A DNA stretch of 64,000 nt from Anaerolineales bacterium (GCA_020634875.1 JACKAX010000016.1:4438-68437), one strand, 5' to 3'; shown: positions 51,623 through 61,149, counted from the stretch's first letter. The notes: generated by a model not told the origin, from the letters alone. Made by a program: numbers and translations.

Positions 51623-53602
51623 CTACTTCATCACAAAAGGTAAGTAAATAAAGGTTTCTGTCTGCAATTCATACGCGCCCATATCAACAAGGGGAGAGGT
51701 TCCATTGCCCGAACCACCTTCGGGAGGGTAGTCTACGAAGCGCGGATGATTGTCCAAATCTAGGACGATTTCTACTGGAAGGGCTTCATTATCGCCCGCG
51801 TCTATAGCCGGGGACGTTGGCTGGAGGTGAAAGTTGCCGATTAGAGGATTCACAAACTGCGGATTAGCATCCAGGTTGCCGCCTCCGTCAAAAACCGAAC
51901 CGCTGTCGTTGAGGATGCCTGCACCATCTAAGCCCCCTTCGATAATGCTATAAGCGATGGAAATACTGGCCCAACTGTTCACCATATTTGCGCCATTTGT
52001 GGCCGTATTGCCCCACATGATCACGTTTTTCAACCTTGGATCATCCGTGCCCAGGTAACTGGAAGTGTACATCGCACCGCCCCAGGTCGCTGTGTTCCCA
52101 TATATCGTAACGTTTACTAAGAGAGGTGCGCTGTTTCCGTGATCTCCATCGGTATACATAGCCCCCCCGTAATAGGCAGAATTGCCATTGAAAATGACAT
52201 TTACCAGAATTGGGTTACTATGCCCGTGATAACCATAATTTAACAAGGCACCACCATAGGTAGCTGTATTATTGGAAAAAATCACGTTCGTCAAAGTGGG
52301 ATTCGTCCGCCCTTCATAGGTAGCAATGTTGTACATCGCGCCGCCTGCATACGCCGAATTATTGATGAAAATCACATCATTGAGAACAGGATTACTGTCG
52401 CCGGCGGTTTCCCAGGCGTGATTATGCATTGCCCCTCCTGCATCATCCGCAGTGTTCCCATCAAAAAGGACATGGGTTAAAACCGGGTTGGCATTGCCAT
52501 TATCTCCATAATTGTAGATCGCACCCCCATCGCTTCCGTTTGCGCTCCCTGTTGCAACGTTATTCGTGAAGGTAACATAGGTCAAAACTGGATTACTATT
52601 CCCCTGGTCCCCGTTATTGCTCATCGCGCCGCCATTTCCGCCCGCAGTATTACTTGAGAAAGTGACGTCGGTTAAAACCGGATTGCTTTTTCCCGAATAG
52701 TACCCATAGTTATACATCGCACCCCCGCTCCCACTAGATGTATTTTCACTAAATGTGACGTGCGTCAAAATTGGGCTGCTCTGGGAGCCAATCCCATTCC
52801 CCCCGTTGTACATAGCCCCTCCAACAAGGGCGGTGTTCTTTGTAAAAGTGATATTGGATAAAATGGGATTACTCTTCCCTGCGGAGTATCCAACTGTTCG
52901 AATAGCCCCCCCACTTCCAACCGCCATATTTCCAATGAAAGTCAGATTTGTCAACGTTGGGCTGCACTCCTTACCGCTACCATTTCCCGCACACTGCAAT
53001 CCGCCACCGTCATCATGATTGAGAGCAGAATTCCCGTGAGCAACCCCCGCGGTGATAACAAAGCCATCCAAGACGGTGGTCGTTGTAATGGGTTCGTTTG
53101 TCACTCCGTCGAAAAAGAGAACGTGGTAGGCATTCTCACCAACAAGATTGTCCGTATCCTCAACAATTCCATTCGCATTGGAGGTGTCATTTTGATCAAT
53201 ATCACCGCTCAGAACCGTGAGATTAGCCTCCCAATCCCGTTCGGCGCGGGCGGTTTCCATGCCTGTAAAGCCCCCATAGAGTTGAACATTGTTGTAGCTG
53301 ATCCGAAATGTTTCACTGACTACACCCCCGAGATGATCACCATCGCTATCCTGATCTGGGTAATAAAGACCCTGTGCCACCCAAATTTCATAAGCACTTC
53401 CACCATTTGCATTTGTCTCATCCAGCGCATCTTGCAAATAAGGGTATGCCGTGCCCCAAGATCGTCCATCTCCTCCAGCGCTTGCGCCTGCGTTCACGTA
53501 GATGATTGTTGCATCTGCAAACACAGGTTGGTTCACAAAAAGGAAAGCCAACCCGAACATTAATATGCACCAAACCCCTGCGGAAAACTTTTGAATTTTC
53601 AT
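51623..53602 (-). CDS. Secreted right-handed beta-helix protein ending in YLPFVMK
   Basis: This 659-residue protein begins MKIQKFSAGVWCILMFGLAF, a signal peptide cut after about VFA. Residues from about 35 give IIYVNAGASAGGDGRSWGTAYPYLQDAL, the start of a pectin-lyase-like fold. About ten repeats of the SNPVLTDVTFSSNTAGGNGG type follow. A choice-of-anchor-Q-like part PTSPAIDAGDN precedes the C-terminal FIYLPFVMK. Such proteins act at the cell surface as adhesins or glycan binders. The ATG at 53602 is chosen from the signal peptide; an upstream ATG at 53653 adds a basic stretch. Confidence 0.85.
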   Translation of the reverse strand: MKIQKFSAGVWCILMFGLAFLFVNQPVFADATIIYVNAGASAGGDGRSWGTAYPYLQDALDETNANGGSAYEIWVAQGLYYPDQDSDGDHLGGVVSETFRISYNNVQLYGGFTGMETARAERDWEANLTVLSGDIDQNDTSNANGIVEDTDNLVGENAYHVLFFDGVTNEPITTTTVLDGFVITAGVAHGNSALNHDDGGGLQCAGNGSGKECSPTLTNLTFIGNMAVGSGGAIRTVGYSAGKSNPILSNITFTKNTALVGGAMYNGGNGIGSQSSPILTHVTFSENTSSGSGGAMYNYGYYSGKSNPVLTDVTFSSNTAGGNGGAMSNNGDQGNSNPVLTYVTFTNNVATGSANGSDGGAIYNYGDNGNANPVLTHVLFDGNTADDAGGAMHNHAWETAGDSNPVLNDVIFINNSAYAGGAMYNIATYEGRTNPTLTNVIFSNNTATYGGALLNYGYHGHSNPILVNVIFNGNSAYYGGAMYTDGDHGNSAPLLVNVTIYGNTATWGGAMYTSSYLGTDDPRLKNVIMWGNTATNGANMVNSWASISIAYSIIEGGLDGAGILNDSGSVFDGGGNLDANPQFVNPLIGNFHLQPTSPAIDAGDNEALPVEIVLDLDNHPRFVDYPPEGGSGNGTSPLVDMGAYELQTETFIYLPFVMK

Positions 53603-53750
53603 TTTCACACCTTCATTCACACCGCGCCGCTTTCTTGAGGCCCATAACATCAAATTGCGCGACAGTGCAATTACTCATCTTAAATGTAGAGTCCTATCAA
53701 CCCTCACCGAAAAATCAGAGCAGATGCCCTATCAATTTTGTTTATACGTG

Positions 53751-54800
53751 TCAAAGCATCTCCTTTTCTAAAATTGAATTTGGATCTGAATGCTTCAAAA
53801 CCCAGGCCGCTCGCAAGGTGACCCATTTGTTGGGTTGTTTTTTCTTCCCAAATTCGCCCCAGGTTTTGCCCGTATAATCGTATTCTAACGCCCAACGCCC
53901 GTTTGCATCCTGCTTCTCGCAAATAAGGCGGAGGGCATGCGATAGACGGGGATCGTCACCATATCCCAGCCGAACTAGGGCTTCGACATTTTGCAGGAGG
54001 TCAGTGACATAAAAGACGGGAAAGCCGAACTTCCACCAATTGCCACTCGGTTTGGCCGTCCAGCCCGTCGGATAGGTGGCCTCTGCTGGGTCCACGCTGA
54101 ACAGGAATTCCACCCCTTTTTCAATAGCGCACTGAATGAGTGGGGTTCGCCTGTCTAGGGAGAGTTTGCCGAACGCCAGCATCACCTTAACCCCGCCCCA
54201 GGCACAGGGAAGTTTGTTGTTTGCACCACAAGCAAAAACCGGGCCACATTTCCCCGCGTAATAACGAAGGGACGCCATCTTGTCTCCCATCGGAGCAATG
54301 CCTTCGCCGGTTACACTACGTGCCATCCACTCAAAGGCTTTATCCAAACGAGGATCACTGACCCCCAAATCCAGCAAAGCTGCACACAAATTCCCCTGTA
54401 AACAATCTGCCGTTCCCGAAGGCGCACCGTTTGTCGTGAATTGTCCATGCTCGGCGAGGGCGTTTTCAAGCAGATAGCGGCACGCCCGTTCGATACGGAC
54501 ATCCATCTCAACGGATGCTCCCAGTTGCCCCAACAGGATCATCGCCCACACGGTGCCTTGATATTTGGGGTTGTAGCCTGCCCCGGGTTCAACCCAATAT
54601 CCCGCTTGGTTCATCGCATCGAGAATAAGGGATATTGGGCCATCCTTGAAAGCTTTTTCTCTGGCAGCGATCAACTCGGCATTTTCTCCACGCAGGTTAA
54701 GTAAATCCCGCAAAGCAAGATAGCGCACACCTGGGTTATCCATCTCCAACAACCAGGATATTCGTTGACCTTCGAGGTGTTTTTGCCAATTCACATTCAT
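53751..54800 (-). CDS. Alpha-alpha toroid (terpenoid cyclase/prenyltransferase-like) protein
   Basis: This 349-residue protein is built of helical repeats resembling the squalene-hopene cyclase/prenyltransferase fold. Segments such as YQGTVWAMILLGQLGA, RACRYLLENALAEHGQF, GNLCAALLDLGVSDPRLDKA and LRLICEKQDANGRWALEY are typical. It lacks a DxDD catalytic motif, so cyclase chemistry is not supported. No signal peptide or membrane helix is seen. AAAGGA precedes the ATG. It follows a membrane protein gene after 12 nt and ends the likely operon that starts with the LLM oxidoreductase. Confidence 0.8.
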   Translation of the reverse strand: MNVNWQKHLEGQRISWLLEMDNPGVRYLALRDLLNLRGENAELIAAREKAFKDGPISLILDAMNQAGYWVEPGAGYNPKYQGTVWAMILLGQLGASVEMDVRIERACRYLLENALAEHGQFTTNGAPSGTADCLQGNLCAALLDLGVSDPRLDKAFEWMARSVTGEGIAPMGDKMASLRYYAGKCGPVFACGANNKLPCAWGGVKVMLAFGKLSLDRRTPLIQCAIEKGVEFLFSVDPAEATYPTGWTAKPSGNWWKFGFPVFYVTDLLQNVEALVRLGYGDDPRLSHALRLICEKQDANGRWALEYDYTGKTWGEFGKKKQPNKWVTLRAAWVLKHSDPNSILEKEML

Positions 54801-54812
54801 GCCATTTTTCCT

Positions 54813-55241
54813 TTATCCATGCGAAGAGACATTCAAATAGGTACTGACGAGAAATAAACCCGCGTAGACATACCATAACGGGCGTTGAATAATCGCCAAC
54901 GGCCACCAGTAAAACATCAGGGTCGCCATATAAAGCAAAACATACGGCAGAAAAACCGGCCAGAAAATCGGAGAACGCCACTCGACGGGGTGGGCAATAT
55001 CTACAACATAACCAAATACCGCCCAAGCCAAATAAAGAAATCCTGAAATCCAAAAAAACCAGGAGGTTCTACCTCGCATTAGGAGTATTGTCAAAATCAA
55101 TGCCGGTACAGCTAAGGCATAAATTACCCAGCCCCATCTCAAAGCAAGATCAAAGTTCCATTTTCGAATGGCAAAATAGAGCAGTAAAACGATCTGGATA
55201 AAAAAAGAGCTGAAGACGTATAGTTTTTGAAATTTGTCCAT
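54813..55241 (-). CDS. Polytopic membrane protein of unknown function
   Basis: This 142-residue protein has about five hydrophobic helices: 6-24, 35-54, 60-80, 93-110 and 120-138. Loops are rich in Trp and Tyr (SWFFWISGFLYLAWAVFGYV; FYWWPLAIIQRPLWYVY). I do not recognise the family. It lies 12 nt before the toroid protein gene and 27 nt after another membrane protein gene, so it is part of that operon. Confidence 0.7.
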   Translation of the reverse strand: MDKFQKLYVFSSFFIQIVLLLYFAIRKWNFDLALRWGWVIYALAVPALILTILLMRGRTSWFFWISGFLYLAWAVFGYVVDIAHPVEWRSPIFWPVFLPYVLLYMATLMFYWWPLAIIQRPLWYVYAGLFLVSTYLNVSSHG

Positions 55242-55268
55242 TGTTTGTTTCCAGGGAGAAGAACCATT

Positions 55269-55718
55269 TCAAACATGTAAACTTCGCGGCCATTCCCGTT
55301 TCCAAACAATCTGCCATAACTTCACACCACCCATTCCTATTACGACCAAGGCCAAAAAATAGCCAACCAACATCGTCAAAACTAACGCCCATTGCCATCC
55401 CCCCGGCTCTGTATCCCCGTTCGCCAACCCAGTCACAACGGCCAATACCTGACTTCCCACAAGTAACCCAACCGCAAGACCTAATCCCCAACCGATGAGA
55501 CCCCGCCCTGTATGAACCCAAATGGCCACCCAAACTAGCATAAGACCGCCCACCAATGCAAACAGAAACAATTCCGCCGGCATGAGATAGTCAAACAAAA
55601 ATCGTCCCCGAGTCAGAGAACCCACAAGCGACAGAACCACCGGCACCACAAGGGGAACCCATACGAGAATCGTCCCGACAACCGTCAAAATTCTAGTAAG
55701 TAATGAATGATTCTTCAT
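55269..55718 (-). CDS. Membrane protein of unknown function
   Basis: This 149-residue protein has four hydrophobic helices (about 10-32, 45-68, 73-97 and 108-133) and a basic C-terminus (KREWPRSL). GGAG lies at a proper distance before the ATG at 55718; the longer frame upstream overlaps the previous gene and is rejected. It is placed between the LLM oxidoreductase (38 nt upstream) and a second membrane protein gene. Confidence 0.7.
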   Translation of the reverse strand: MKNHSLLTRILTVVGTILVWVPLVVPVVLSLVGSLTRGRFLFDYLMPAELFLFALVGGLMLVWVAIWVHTGRGLIGWGLGLAVGLLVGSQVLAVVTGLANGDTEPGGWQWALVLTMLVGYFLALVVIGMGGVKLWQIVWKREWPRSLHV

Positions 55719-55756
55719 GAGCTTTTCTCCAAAGACACACATAACGGGTTGAACAT

Positions 55757-56587
55757 TTACAATGCAGGTGGCCCTTGTTGAATACGTTGCATCACTTTCT
55801 CCTCCGATTCCCCCCACAGCCCCTCCACCCACCAGGTCGCCCCCGTATCTGCCCACGTTTCCATCACATCTTTTTGTTGTACTCTATCCATCTCGCTTGT
55901 TTTGCCGCTCACCACAATATCAAAAGGCGTGGTCAAGGTGCGGTTTTCTTCCACAAAGGCTTTGATTTGGCGGACATCCTCGGGCGTGAGGTCGGCGGAT
56001 TTTCCGTCCGTGCCATGTTTTTCGGCGAAGATGCCATCGCATTTCAGCACCCGTTGCATGGATTTCTTCCGCGGCCAGATACCAGGAACCCAAAGCGGGA
56101 TGCGCGGCTGTTGGATGGGTTTCGGCGGGTAGTGCATCACATCCATTTGCGTTAATTTCAGGTGGAAGTGTTTCCCGTTGTAGTCAAACTGTTTGCGCTG
56201 GTAGAGCAAGGTCAGGATGTCAATCGTCTCATCTAGCATCTCCGCGCGAGTTTTCGTCTCCTTCACCTCATCGGGAAACGCGTGCCATCCCATCCACACC
56301 GCCCCCGCGCCCAACCCCAAGATCAGCCGCCCATCGGACAACCGATCCAACGCGACCGACTCGCTGGCAATTTTCCACGGACGGCGAAGGGGCACGGGAA
56401 TGATCATCGTGCCCAGACGAATCCGGGTAGTGGTCATCGCCGCTGCGGTCAGTGCGATCATTGGGTCTTCGCACCAGATCGCATCACCGAGGAAGAGGCC
56501 GTCCCAACCGGCTTCTTCGGCTTGTTGGGCGAGGCGGGCGACGACACGGGTTTCGTTGTAGGGGAGGGCGAGACCAAATTTAAGCAT
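55757..56587 (-). CDS. LLM-class flavin-dependent oxidoreductase
   Basis: This 276-residue luciferase-like monooxygenase-family protein starts MLKFGLALPYNETRVVARLAQ. It holds GWDGLFLGDAIWCEDPMIAL, TTTRIRLGTMIIPVPLRRP, LDRLSDGRLILGLGAG and PRIPLWVPGIW, the successive strands of the TIM barrel. The family uses FMN or F420; which applies here is unknown. The C-terminal part is short for the family but includes a complete barrel end (TGATWWVEGLWG). It heads an operon with two membrane proteins and a toroid protein. Confidence 0.9.
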   Translation of the reverse strand: MLKFGLALPYNETRVVARLAQQAEEAGWDGLFLGDAIWCEDPMIALTAAAMTTTRIRLGTMIIPVPLRRPWKIASESVALDRLSDGRLILGLGAGAVWMGWHAFPDEVKETKTRAEMLDETIDILTLLYQRKQFDYNGKHFHLKLTQMDVMHYPPKPIQQPRIPLWVPGIWPRKKSMQRVLKCDGIFAEKHGTDGKSADLTPEDVRQIKAFVEENRTLTTPFDIVVSGKTSEMDRVQQKDVMETWADTGATWWVEGLWGESEEKVMQRIQQGPPAL

Positions 56588-56665
56588 CTAAATCATCTCA
56601 CTGGTAAAGTGTTAAGATAAGCCAAGTATTGCCGCGTCTTATTACCGACTTTGAATCTTCGCATA

Positions 56666-57982
56666 TTATCGGTTCACAAATGGCAAATATACTGTATCAG
56701 GCCACCACATTCGTCCAAAGATATGCCGATTCGTCATGGAGGAGTCCCCTTCATAGACAATGAGGTAACCGGGAATATCCACCGCTATGGCTGGGCTTTC
56801 GTTTTCCCAGAATGCAAAATTCGCAATATCGAACAAATAACTGTTGACGGCAGTCCCCCATCGAAAGCCCTCAATGGCATAGCCTGCACCTCCACCAATC
56901 GCCCGTTGCCACACGGCTAACCACGCATGACTTGAGCCGTTAGCCGCAATGTCGGGAACCGTATCATCCTCTGTCCACGATGAAATCGGAAATTCACTTC
57001 CCACTGGTGTGCCATCCACGAAATATTCTCGACCATAAATGTCGTGATCCGTACTACTATATTCGTGTTCCCATACCACCATATAGCGATCCTGCTCATT
57101 CGTCGCGACAGCCGGGGCATTTTGATCCTTGGTCGCCTCAGAGATATGGATCAAGCCAGGTGGGTTGACCGGCGTTCCAGCCCAATTCACGCGTAACCCA
57201 TAAATATCGTTGCCAGTCGTCGCCTGGGTATACACTACGACAAAAACGATGAAATACTCGTCCATAGCAACGTTGTAAGTCAAATCTACTTGATGTGGTC
57301 CAGCATACGTAGTCAAGATAAGAGGCAGACCTGGACCTTGTACAACTCCGTCAGCCGAGACGCGATAACCAGCAATATCACTAGGCGCCCCAGGGGGAAA
57401 ACTGACTGTCGTGTCAAAAGCGTTCCAAACCACCATGTATTCATTGTGAATGATATTCCAGGATGCGCGAGGGGTCCAGAAGCTTCTATTCGTCCAGGAG
57501 ATAATCTGGAAATCAGCATTTGTACCAGGGGCATTCCAGGGGATGATCCGCCCCCAAATCTCATAGACATTTGCACTGGCTTCCTGCATCCAGACTATCA
57601 GATATTCGTCATTCATCGCATTGTAGGCCACTGTAGGTTGAAAACGGTCATTCGCCCCCGAGGTGACACTAAACCAACTTAGTAGCTGCCCTGTACGAGA
57701 CACACGCCGGGCATAAATATCTCTGTTGCCCCCGGACCAAGTGTTATGCCAAACCACCAAATACTCCCCATGCATGTAATTGTAGGCTACCGCAGGCTGA
57801 TAACGCTCTGAATTTCCATCCGGCGAGAGTTGAACTTCTCCACCGAGGAGGTACATGGACAGATCCCGTTCGAGAGATGATTCTCCCGACGGCTCCAACC
57901 TGGCACTACCGGGGATAACAATAACCGCCAGCGTCACCGCACCAACGAACAGCGCAATGAATATTATTCGCTTGGCAAACAT
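56666..57982 (-). CDS. Secreted propeller-like repeat protein ending in VYLPFVNR
   Basis: This 438-residue protein has an N-terminal hydrophobic segment (about 4-25) for export. Repeats follow in which YNYMHGEYLVVWHNT, YNAMNDEYLIVWMQE, WNIIHNEYMVVWNAF and NVAMDEYFIVFVVVY recur about every 50-60 residues. Each repeat has the pattern N-x-x-x-x-E-Y-x-V-x-W, as in propeller-type domains. The C-terminus VYLPFVNR matches the end of the beta-helix protein at 51623. AAGGAGG precedes the ATG. The function is unknown and is probably surface binding. Confidence 0.82.
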   Translation of the reverse strand: MFAKRIIFIALFVGAVTLAVIVIPGSARLEPSGESSLERDLSMYLLGGEVQLSPDGNSERYQPAVAYNYMHGEYLVVWHNTWSGGNRDIYARRVSRTGQLLSWFSVTSGANDRFQPTVAYNAMNDEYLIVWMQEASANVYEIWGRIIPWNAPGTNADFQIISWTNRSFWTPRASWNIIHNEYMVVWNAFDTTVSFPPGAPSDIAGYRVSADGVVQGPGLPLILTTYAGPHQVDLTYNVAMDEYFIVFVVVYTQATTGNDIYGLRVNWAGTPVNPPGLIHISEATKDQNAPAVATNEQDRYMVVWEHEYSSTDHDIYGREYFVDGTPVGSEFPISSWTEDDTVPDIAANGSSHAWLAVWQRAIGGGAGYAIEGFRWGTAVNSYLFDIANFAFWENESPAIAVDIPGYLIVYEGDSSMTNRHIFGRMWWPDTVYLPFVNR

Positions 57983-58015
57983 TGCGTCCTCCTTAATTTT
58001 CTATTGGTAGAACTC

Positions 58016-58049
58016 TTGAGGGTCACAGAACAATTTCTGCGACCCTCAA
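58016..58049. terminator. Hairpin between mvhA and the propeller-like protein gene
   Basis: TTGAGGGTCACAGAA pairs with TTCTGCGACCCTCAA with a single mismatch across a CAAT loop. It lies 15 bp past the mvhA stop on the minus strand. No T tract follows, so it may be a terminator only in combination with a factor, or an mRNA stabiliser. Confidence 0.55.
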
Positions 58050-58063
58050 AATGATCTAAACAC

Positions 58064-59545
58064 TCAACAATGCTGCCGTACCACCTCCACCTTCTCCCCC
58101 TCTGCATTTCGCACCGTCACCTCCAAGGGCATCTGTCCTGGCAGGGAGTGAGTGGCACAGCCAAAGCACGGGTCATACGCCCGGAAGGCCATCTCTACCA
58201 TATTTGTCAACCCTTCGGTTACAACCGTGCCATTGTGAATCAGGTTTTGGGCTGCCTTCTTGATAGACATGCTGATGGGAGCATAGTTGTTTGTTGTACC
58301 GACGATCAGGTTAACACGGGTGAGGATGCCGCGGTCGTCAGTCTGATAATGATGGGTAAGCGTGCCACGCGGCGCCTCGACAATGCCCACACCCTCCGTT
58401 GGTTTCTCGGCAGGGACTTTGCGGATATTCGTGGAAGTAATTTCCTGATCCGTAGCAAGTTCTACCCAACGCTCAGCAGCGTACAACAATTCGATGAGCC
58501 GCGCCCAATGGATTGCTAGTCGTTGGTGGACAGGTTTCCCACCCAGCGTAGTATAGAATTCCTCGTATTGTTCCTGCGCGAGGGGTGTTGCCATACTATC
58601 AGCGGCATTTAACCGAGAAAGCGGGGTCGCCATGTACACACCTGAATCTTCGCCGTCTACCAACCCTTTCCAACCAACCTTCTTCAGGTACGGGAACTTG
58701 AGATATGTCCAGGGTTCCACGCGCTCAGCAATCCAGTCGGTGTACTCGTTCGGGGCATATTTTCCAATGCGTTTTCCACTTGGACTGGTGACACTAACAA
58801 GCCCATCGTAAAAATTGACCCTGTTTTGTGCATCCACCAACCCAATGGAGTAAGTACGGTGGGCATAAATATCTCCAAGGATAAGGTCGAGATAGGTTTT
58901 GTTGCCCAACACAAGGTCTTTGAATAGTTTCAAACTGAACTGGGCGAATTCAATCCCCCATCGCCCCATCCGTTCGATTTCCACGCGTTCATCTTCGTCC
59001 AACCCCTTCGTGACCCCTCCCGGCACTGAGGTACAAGGATGCACCTTCCGCCCGCCGAGCATCTCAACCACCGTGTGCCCGTACTTTCGCGCCTGGATGA
59101 CCTTCCCCCCGATCTCCAGCCCGACTTTGTGAATCACCCCAAGGATGTTCCGCTCCGCGACCGGCGCGTCTGGTCCCATGACGAAGTCCGGCCCGCCCAG
59201 AGCGTAAAAGTGCGTGGTGTGATCAGTGAAGTAAAACCCCATGTAGAGCAGTTCACGCAGAAGTTTAGCAGGGCGCGGTGGGTCTACATGATAGACCGCG
59301 TCGGCGGCTTTCGCGGCGGCCATGTGATGGGCTTCCGGGCACACGCCACAAATCCGGTTGGTCAGCACAGGCATCTCTTCCACCGGGCGACCTACGCAAA
59401 ACCGTTCAAACCCGCGCAATTCCGGGATTTGGAAATAGGTATTGTTCACCTCCCCTTCTTTATCTAGAAAAATTTCGATCTTCCCGTGTCCTTCGAGACG
59501 GGTGATGGGGTCAATCGTGATACGTTCTTTGGTGATAACGGCCAT
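58064..59545 (-). CDS. mvhA: [NiFe] hydrogenase large subunit, group 3c (MvhA-like)
   Basis: This 493-residue catalytic subunit has nickel ligands in NRICGVCPEAHH (about 61-72) and DPCFGCATHSLPGQMP near the end. The tail after CATH is removed by a maturation protease. The remaining RLEGHGKIEIFLD and GGRKVHPCTSVPGG motifs are intact. It clusters with mvhG, mvhD, hdrA and hdrB, which defines the Hdr-linked group 3c enzyme. GGAGG precedes the ATG at 59545. It is the last gene of the operon. Confidence 0.93.
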   Translation of the reverse strand: MAVITKERITIDPITRLEGHGKIEIFLDKEGEVNNTYFQIPELRGFERFCVGRPVEEMPVLTNRICGVCPEAHHMAAAKAADAVYHVDPPRPAKLLRELLYMGFYFTDHTTHFYALGGPDFVMGPDAPVAERNILGVIHKVGLEIGGKVIQARKYGHTVVEMLGGRKVHPCTSVPGGVTKGLDEDERVEIERMGRWGIEFAQFSLKLFKDLVLGNKTYLDLILGDIYAHRTYSIGLVDAQNRVNFYDGLVSVTSPSGKRIGKYAPNEYTDWIAERVEPWTYLKFPYLKKVGWKGLVDGEDSGVYMATPLSRLNAADSMATPLAQEQYEEFYTTLGGKPVHQRLAIHWARLIELLYAAERWVELATDQEITSTNIRKVPAEKPTEGVGIVEAPRGTLTHHYQTDDRGILTRVNLIVGTTNNYAPISMSIKKAAQNLIHNGTVVTEGLTNMVEMAFRAYDPCFGCATHSLPGQMPLEVTVRNAEGEKVEVVRQHC

Positions 59546-59576
59546 ATTTGCCTCCAGTAAAGAATGATGAGTGACA

Positions 59577-59636
59577 AGTAACGAGTAATGAATAATTACC
59601 CAGGCTCTTATCACTTATCACTCATTACTCGTTACT
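59577..59636. repeat. Inverted repeat in the mvhG-mvhA gap
   Basis: AGTAACGAGTAATGA (59577-59591) and TCATTACTCGTTACT (59622-59636) are perfect 15-bp arms around 30 bp. They overlap further near-copies of GAGTGA/TCACT motifs. The right arm ends 2 nt before the mvhG stop codon. It may be an mRNA hairpin between mvhG and mvhA. Confidence 0.6.
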
Positions 59637-59638
59637 CA

Positions 59639-60643
59639 TTACGATTTGCTATACGCTCCGCGCGCTGCGTGCAACAGCGAACTCGCCAGGTTGAACCGGT
59701 AGAACATCCCTGCCGGATCGGGAATCCCGTCCAGAATTTGCTCGATCTCGTCGGGGTCTTTGCTATCAATGACCGAGGCAACGGAGGTGATCAGCCGCGC
59801 ACCATAATCAAGCACATCCGGAGCAGGGCCGTAGCACCCGACGCATGGGGCGTTGACCGACGGACAACGGGAGTTGCACCCCGACCGGGTCGCCGGGCCA
59901 TTGCAGAGAATCCCTTGTTCGAGCAAGCACAATTCGGGGTCAATGTGTTCAACCTCCTGAATCCGGTAGAAATGCTTGATGGATTTGACGTTGCGCTTAC
60001 GCCCGCACTCATCGCACACGGTCGAATTCCCCGCGCCGATGACGGAGCCAACTGGAGGAAGTTCTGCTTCCCCGCGCAAAGCCGCGAGTACCGCGTCAAT
60101 CACTGCCGCAATTTGATGAGATTCGGGGGGGCAACCGGGAATGTAATAGTCCACCGGCACCACTTGCTCCAGCGTCCGCAAGTGAGGGTAAAACGCGGGC
60201 AGAGTCAAATCGCCTTCCTTTACCCGGAAGAACGGAACGGGGCGTGTGTTATAAGGATTCTCCGTTGAAGGGCTTTCGTACGCAGCGTCGAAAATTTCTT
60301 GCTGGCTGCTAAAATTTGCCAAACCAGGGATGCACCCTTCGTTGGCACATGAACCGAACGCCACCAAAATTTTCGATTTGCGGCGCAAAAGTTTGGCAAC
60401 ATGTTCATTTTCATCATTACGAATGCCGCCGTTGAACAGGGTCAGCAGGATTTCGCCGTCTTCCATCGCTTCGACGTCAGCGTATTTGGCATCCATCGCA
60501 ACAGGCCAAAACACTACGTCAAAGTTGGCATCTACATCCAAGATCTTTTCACCGATATTGAGCACGGCGATCTCACATCCTCCGCATGATGCCGCCCAAT
60601 ACATGGCAAATTTAGGTTTAGGTTGGGAACCGTTCGTGGTCAT
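59639..60643 (-). CDS. mvhG: Hydrogenase small subunit (MvhG-like)
   Basis: This 334-residue iron-sulfur subunit has the proximal cluster ligands in AASCGGCEIA, FGSCANEGCIPG and IPGCPPES. C-terminal cysteine sets, TVCDECGRKR and ELCLLEQGILCNGPATRSGC with NSRCPSVNAPCVGC, hold the further clusters typical of MvhG. It passes electrons from MvhA to MvhD and the Hdr complex. The gene overlaps mvhD by 4 nt. There is no Tat signal, so it is cytoplasmic. Confidence 0.93.
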   Translation of the reverse strand: MTTNGSQPKPKFAMYWAASCGGCEIAVLNIGEKILDVDANFDVVFWPVAMDAKYADVEAMEDGEILLTLFNGGIRNDENEHVAKLLRRKSKILVAFGSCANEGCIPGLANFSSQQEIFDAAYESPSTENPYNTRPVPFFRVKEGDLTLPAFYPHLRTLEQVVPVDYYIPGCPPESHQIAAVIDAVLAALRGEAELPPVGSVIGAGNSTVCDECGRKRNVKSIKHFYRIQEVEHIDPELCLLEQGILCNGPATRSGCNSRCPSVNAPCVGCYGPAPDVLDYGARLITSVASVIDSKDPDEIEQILDGIPDPAGMFYRFNLASSLLHAARGAYSKS

Positions 60644-61149
60644 GCAGGCACCTCCTCGTGTTCCATATTGGAAATTTCATGTTCCGCGTGGCTGCCATTC
60701 GGTGTTGCAATCGCCTGTGCCGCGAGCGGATTATCCCCCCAATTCAATGGCCCTAACGCACGCACGTCTTCAACCATTTTCGTGATTTCTTCGGCCAAAT
60801 GGACACCTTCTGCAGCACTAGCCCATACGAGCCGGACGCGATCGCGCTCAATGCCCATTTGTTCCAACACCCTGCGCATCAGCAAAAACCGGCGCAGGGC
60901 TTTGTAGTTTTGTTCGATATAGTGACATTCACCTGGGTGGCATCCCGTGATCAGTACTCCATCTGCGCCCCCTGCCAGAGCTTTGAACACAAACGTGGGG
61001 TCGAGCCGCCCAGAGCACATCAGCCGGAGCAGGCGGATGTTCGAGGGATATTTCACCCGCGCGGTTCCGGCCAGGTCCGCTGCCCGGTAGCTGCACCAGT
61101 TACAGGTAAAGCCAATAATGGTGGGTTCAAATGATTTTTCTGTCGTCAT
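60640..61149 (-). CDS. mvhD: Hydrogenase iron-sulfur subunit (MvhD-like)
   Basis: This 169-residue [2Fe-2S] protein links the hydrogenase to HdrA. Its cysteines are in FTCNWCSYRAADLAG, LRLMCSGRLDP and GCHPGECHYIEQN, the usual MvhD pattern. The ATG at 61149 follows GGAGG. The last 20 residues are rich in His and Glu (SHAEHEISNMEHEEV), an unusual extra tail. It overlaps mvhG by 4 nt and is separated from hdrA by about 50 nt. Confidence 0.92.
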   Translation of the reverse strand: MTTEKSFEPTIIGFTCNWCSYRAADLAGTARVKYPSNIRLLRLMCSGRLDPTFVFKALAGGADGVLITGCHPGECHYIEQNYKALRRFLLMRRVLEQMGIERDRVRLVWASAAEGVHLAEEITKMVEDVRALGPLNWGDNPLAAQAIATPNGSHAEHEISNMEHEEVPA

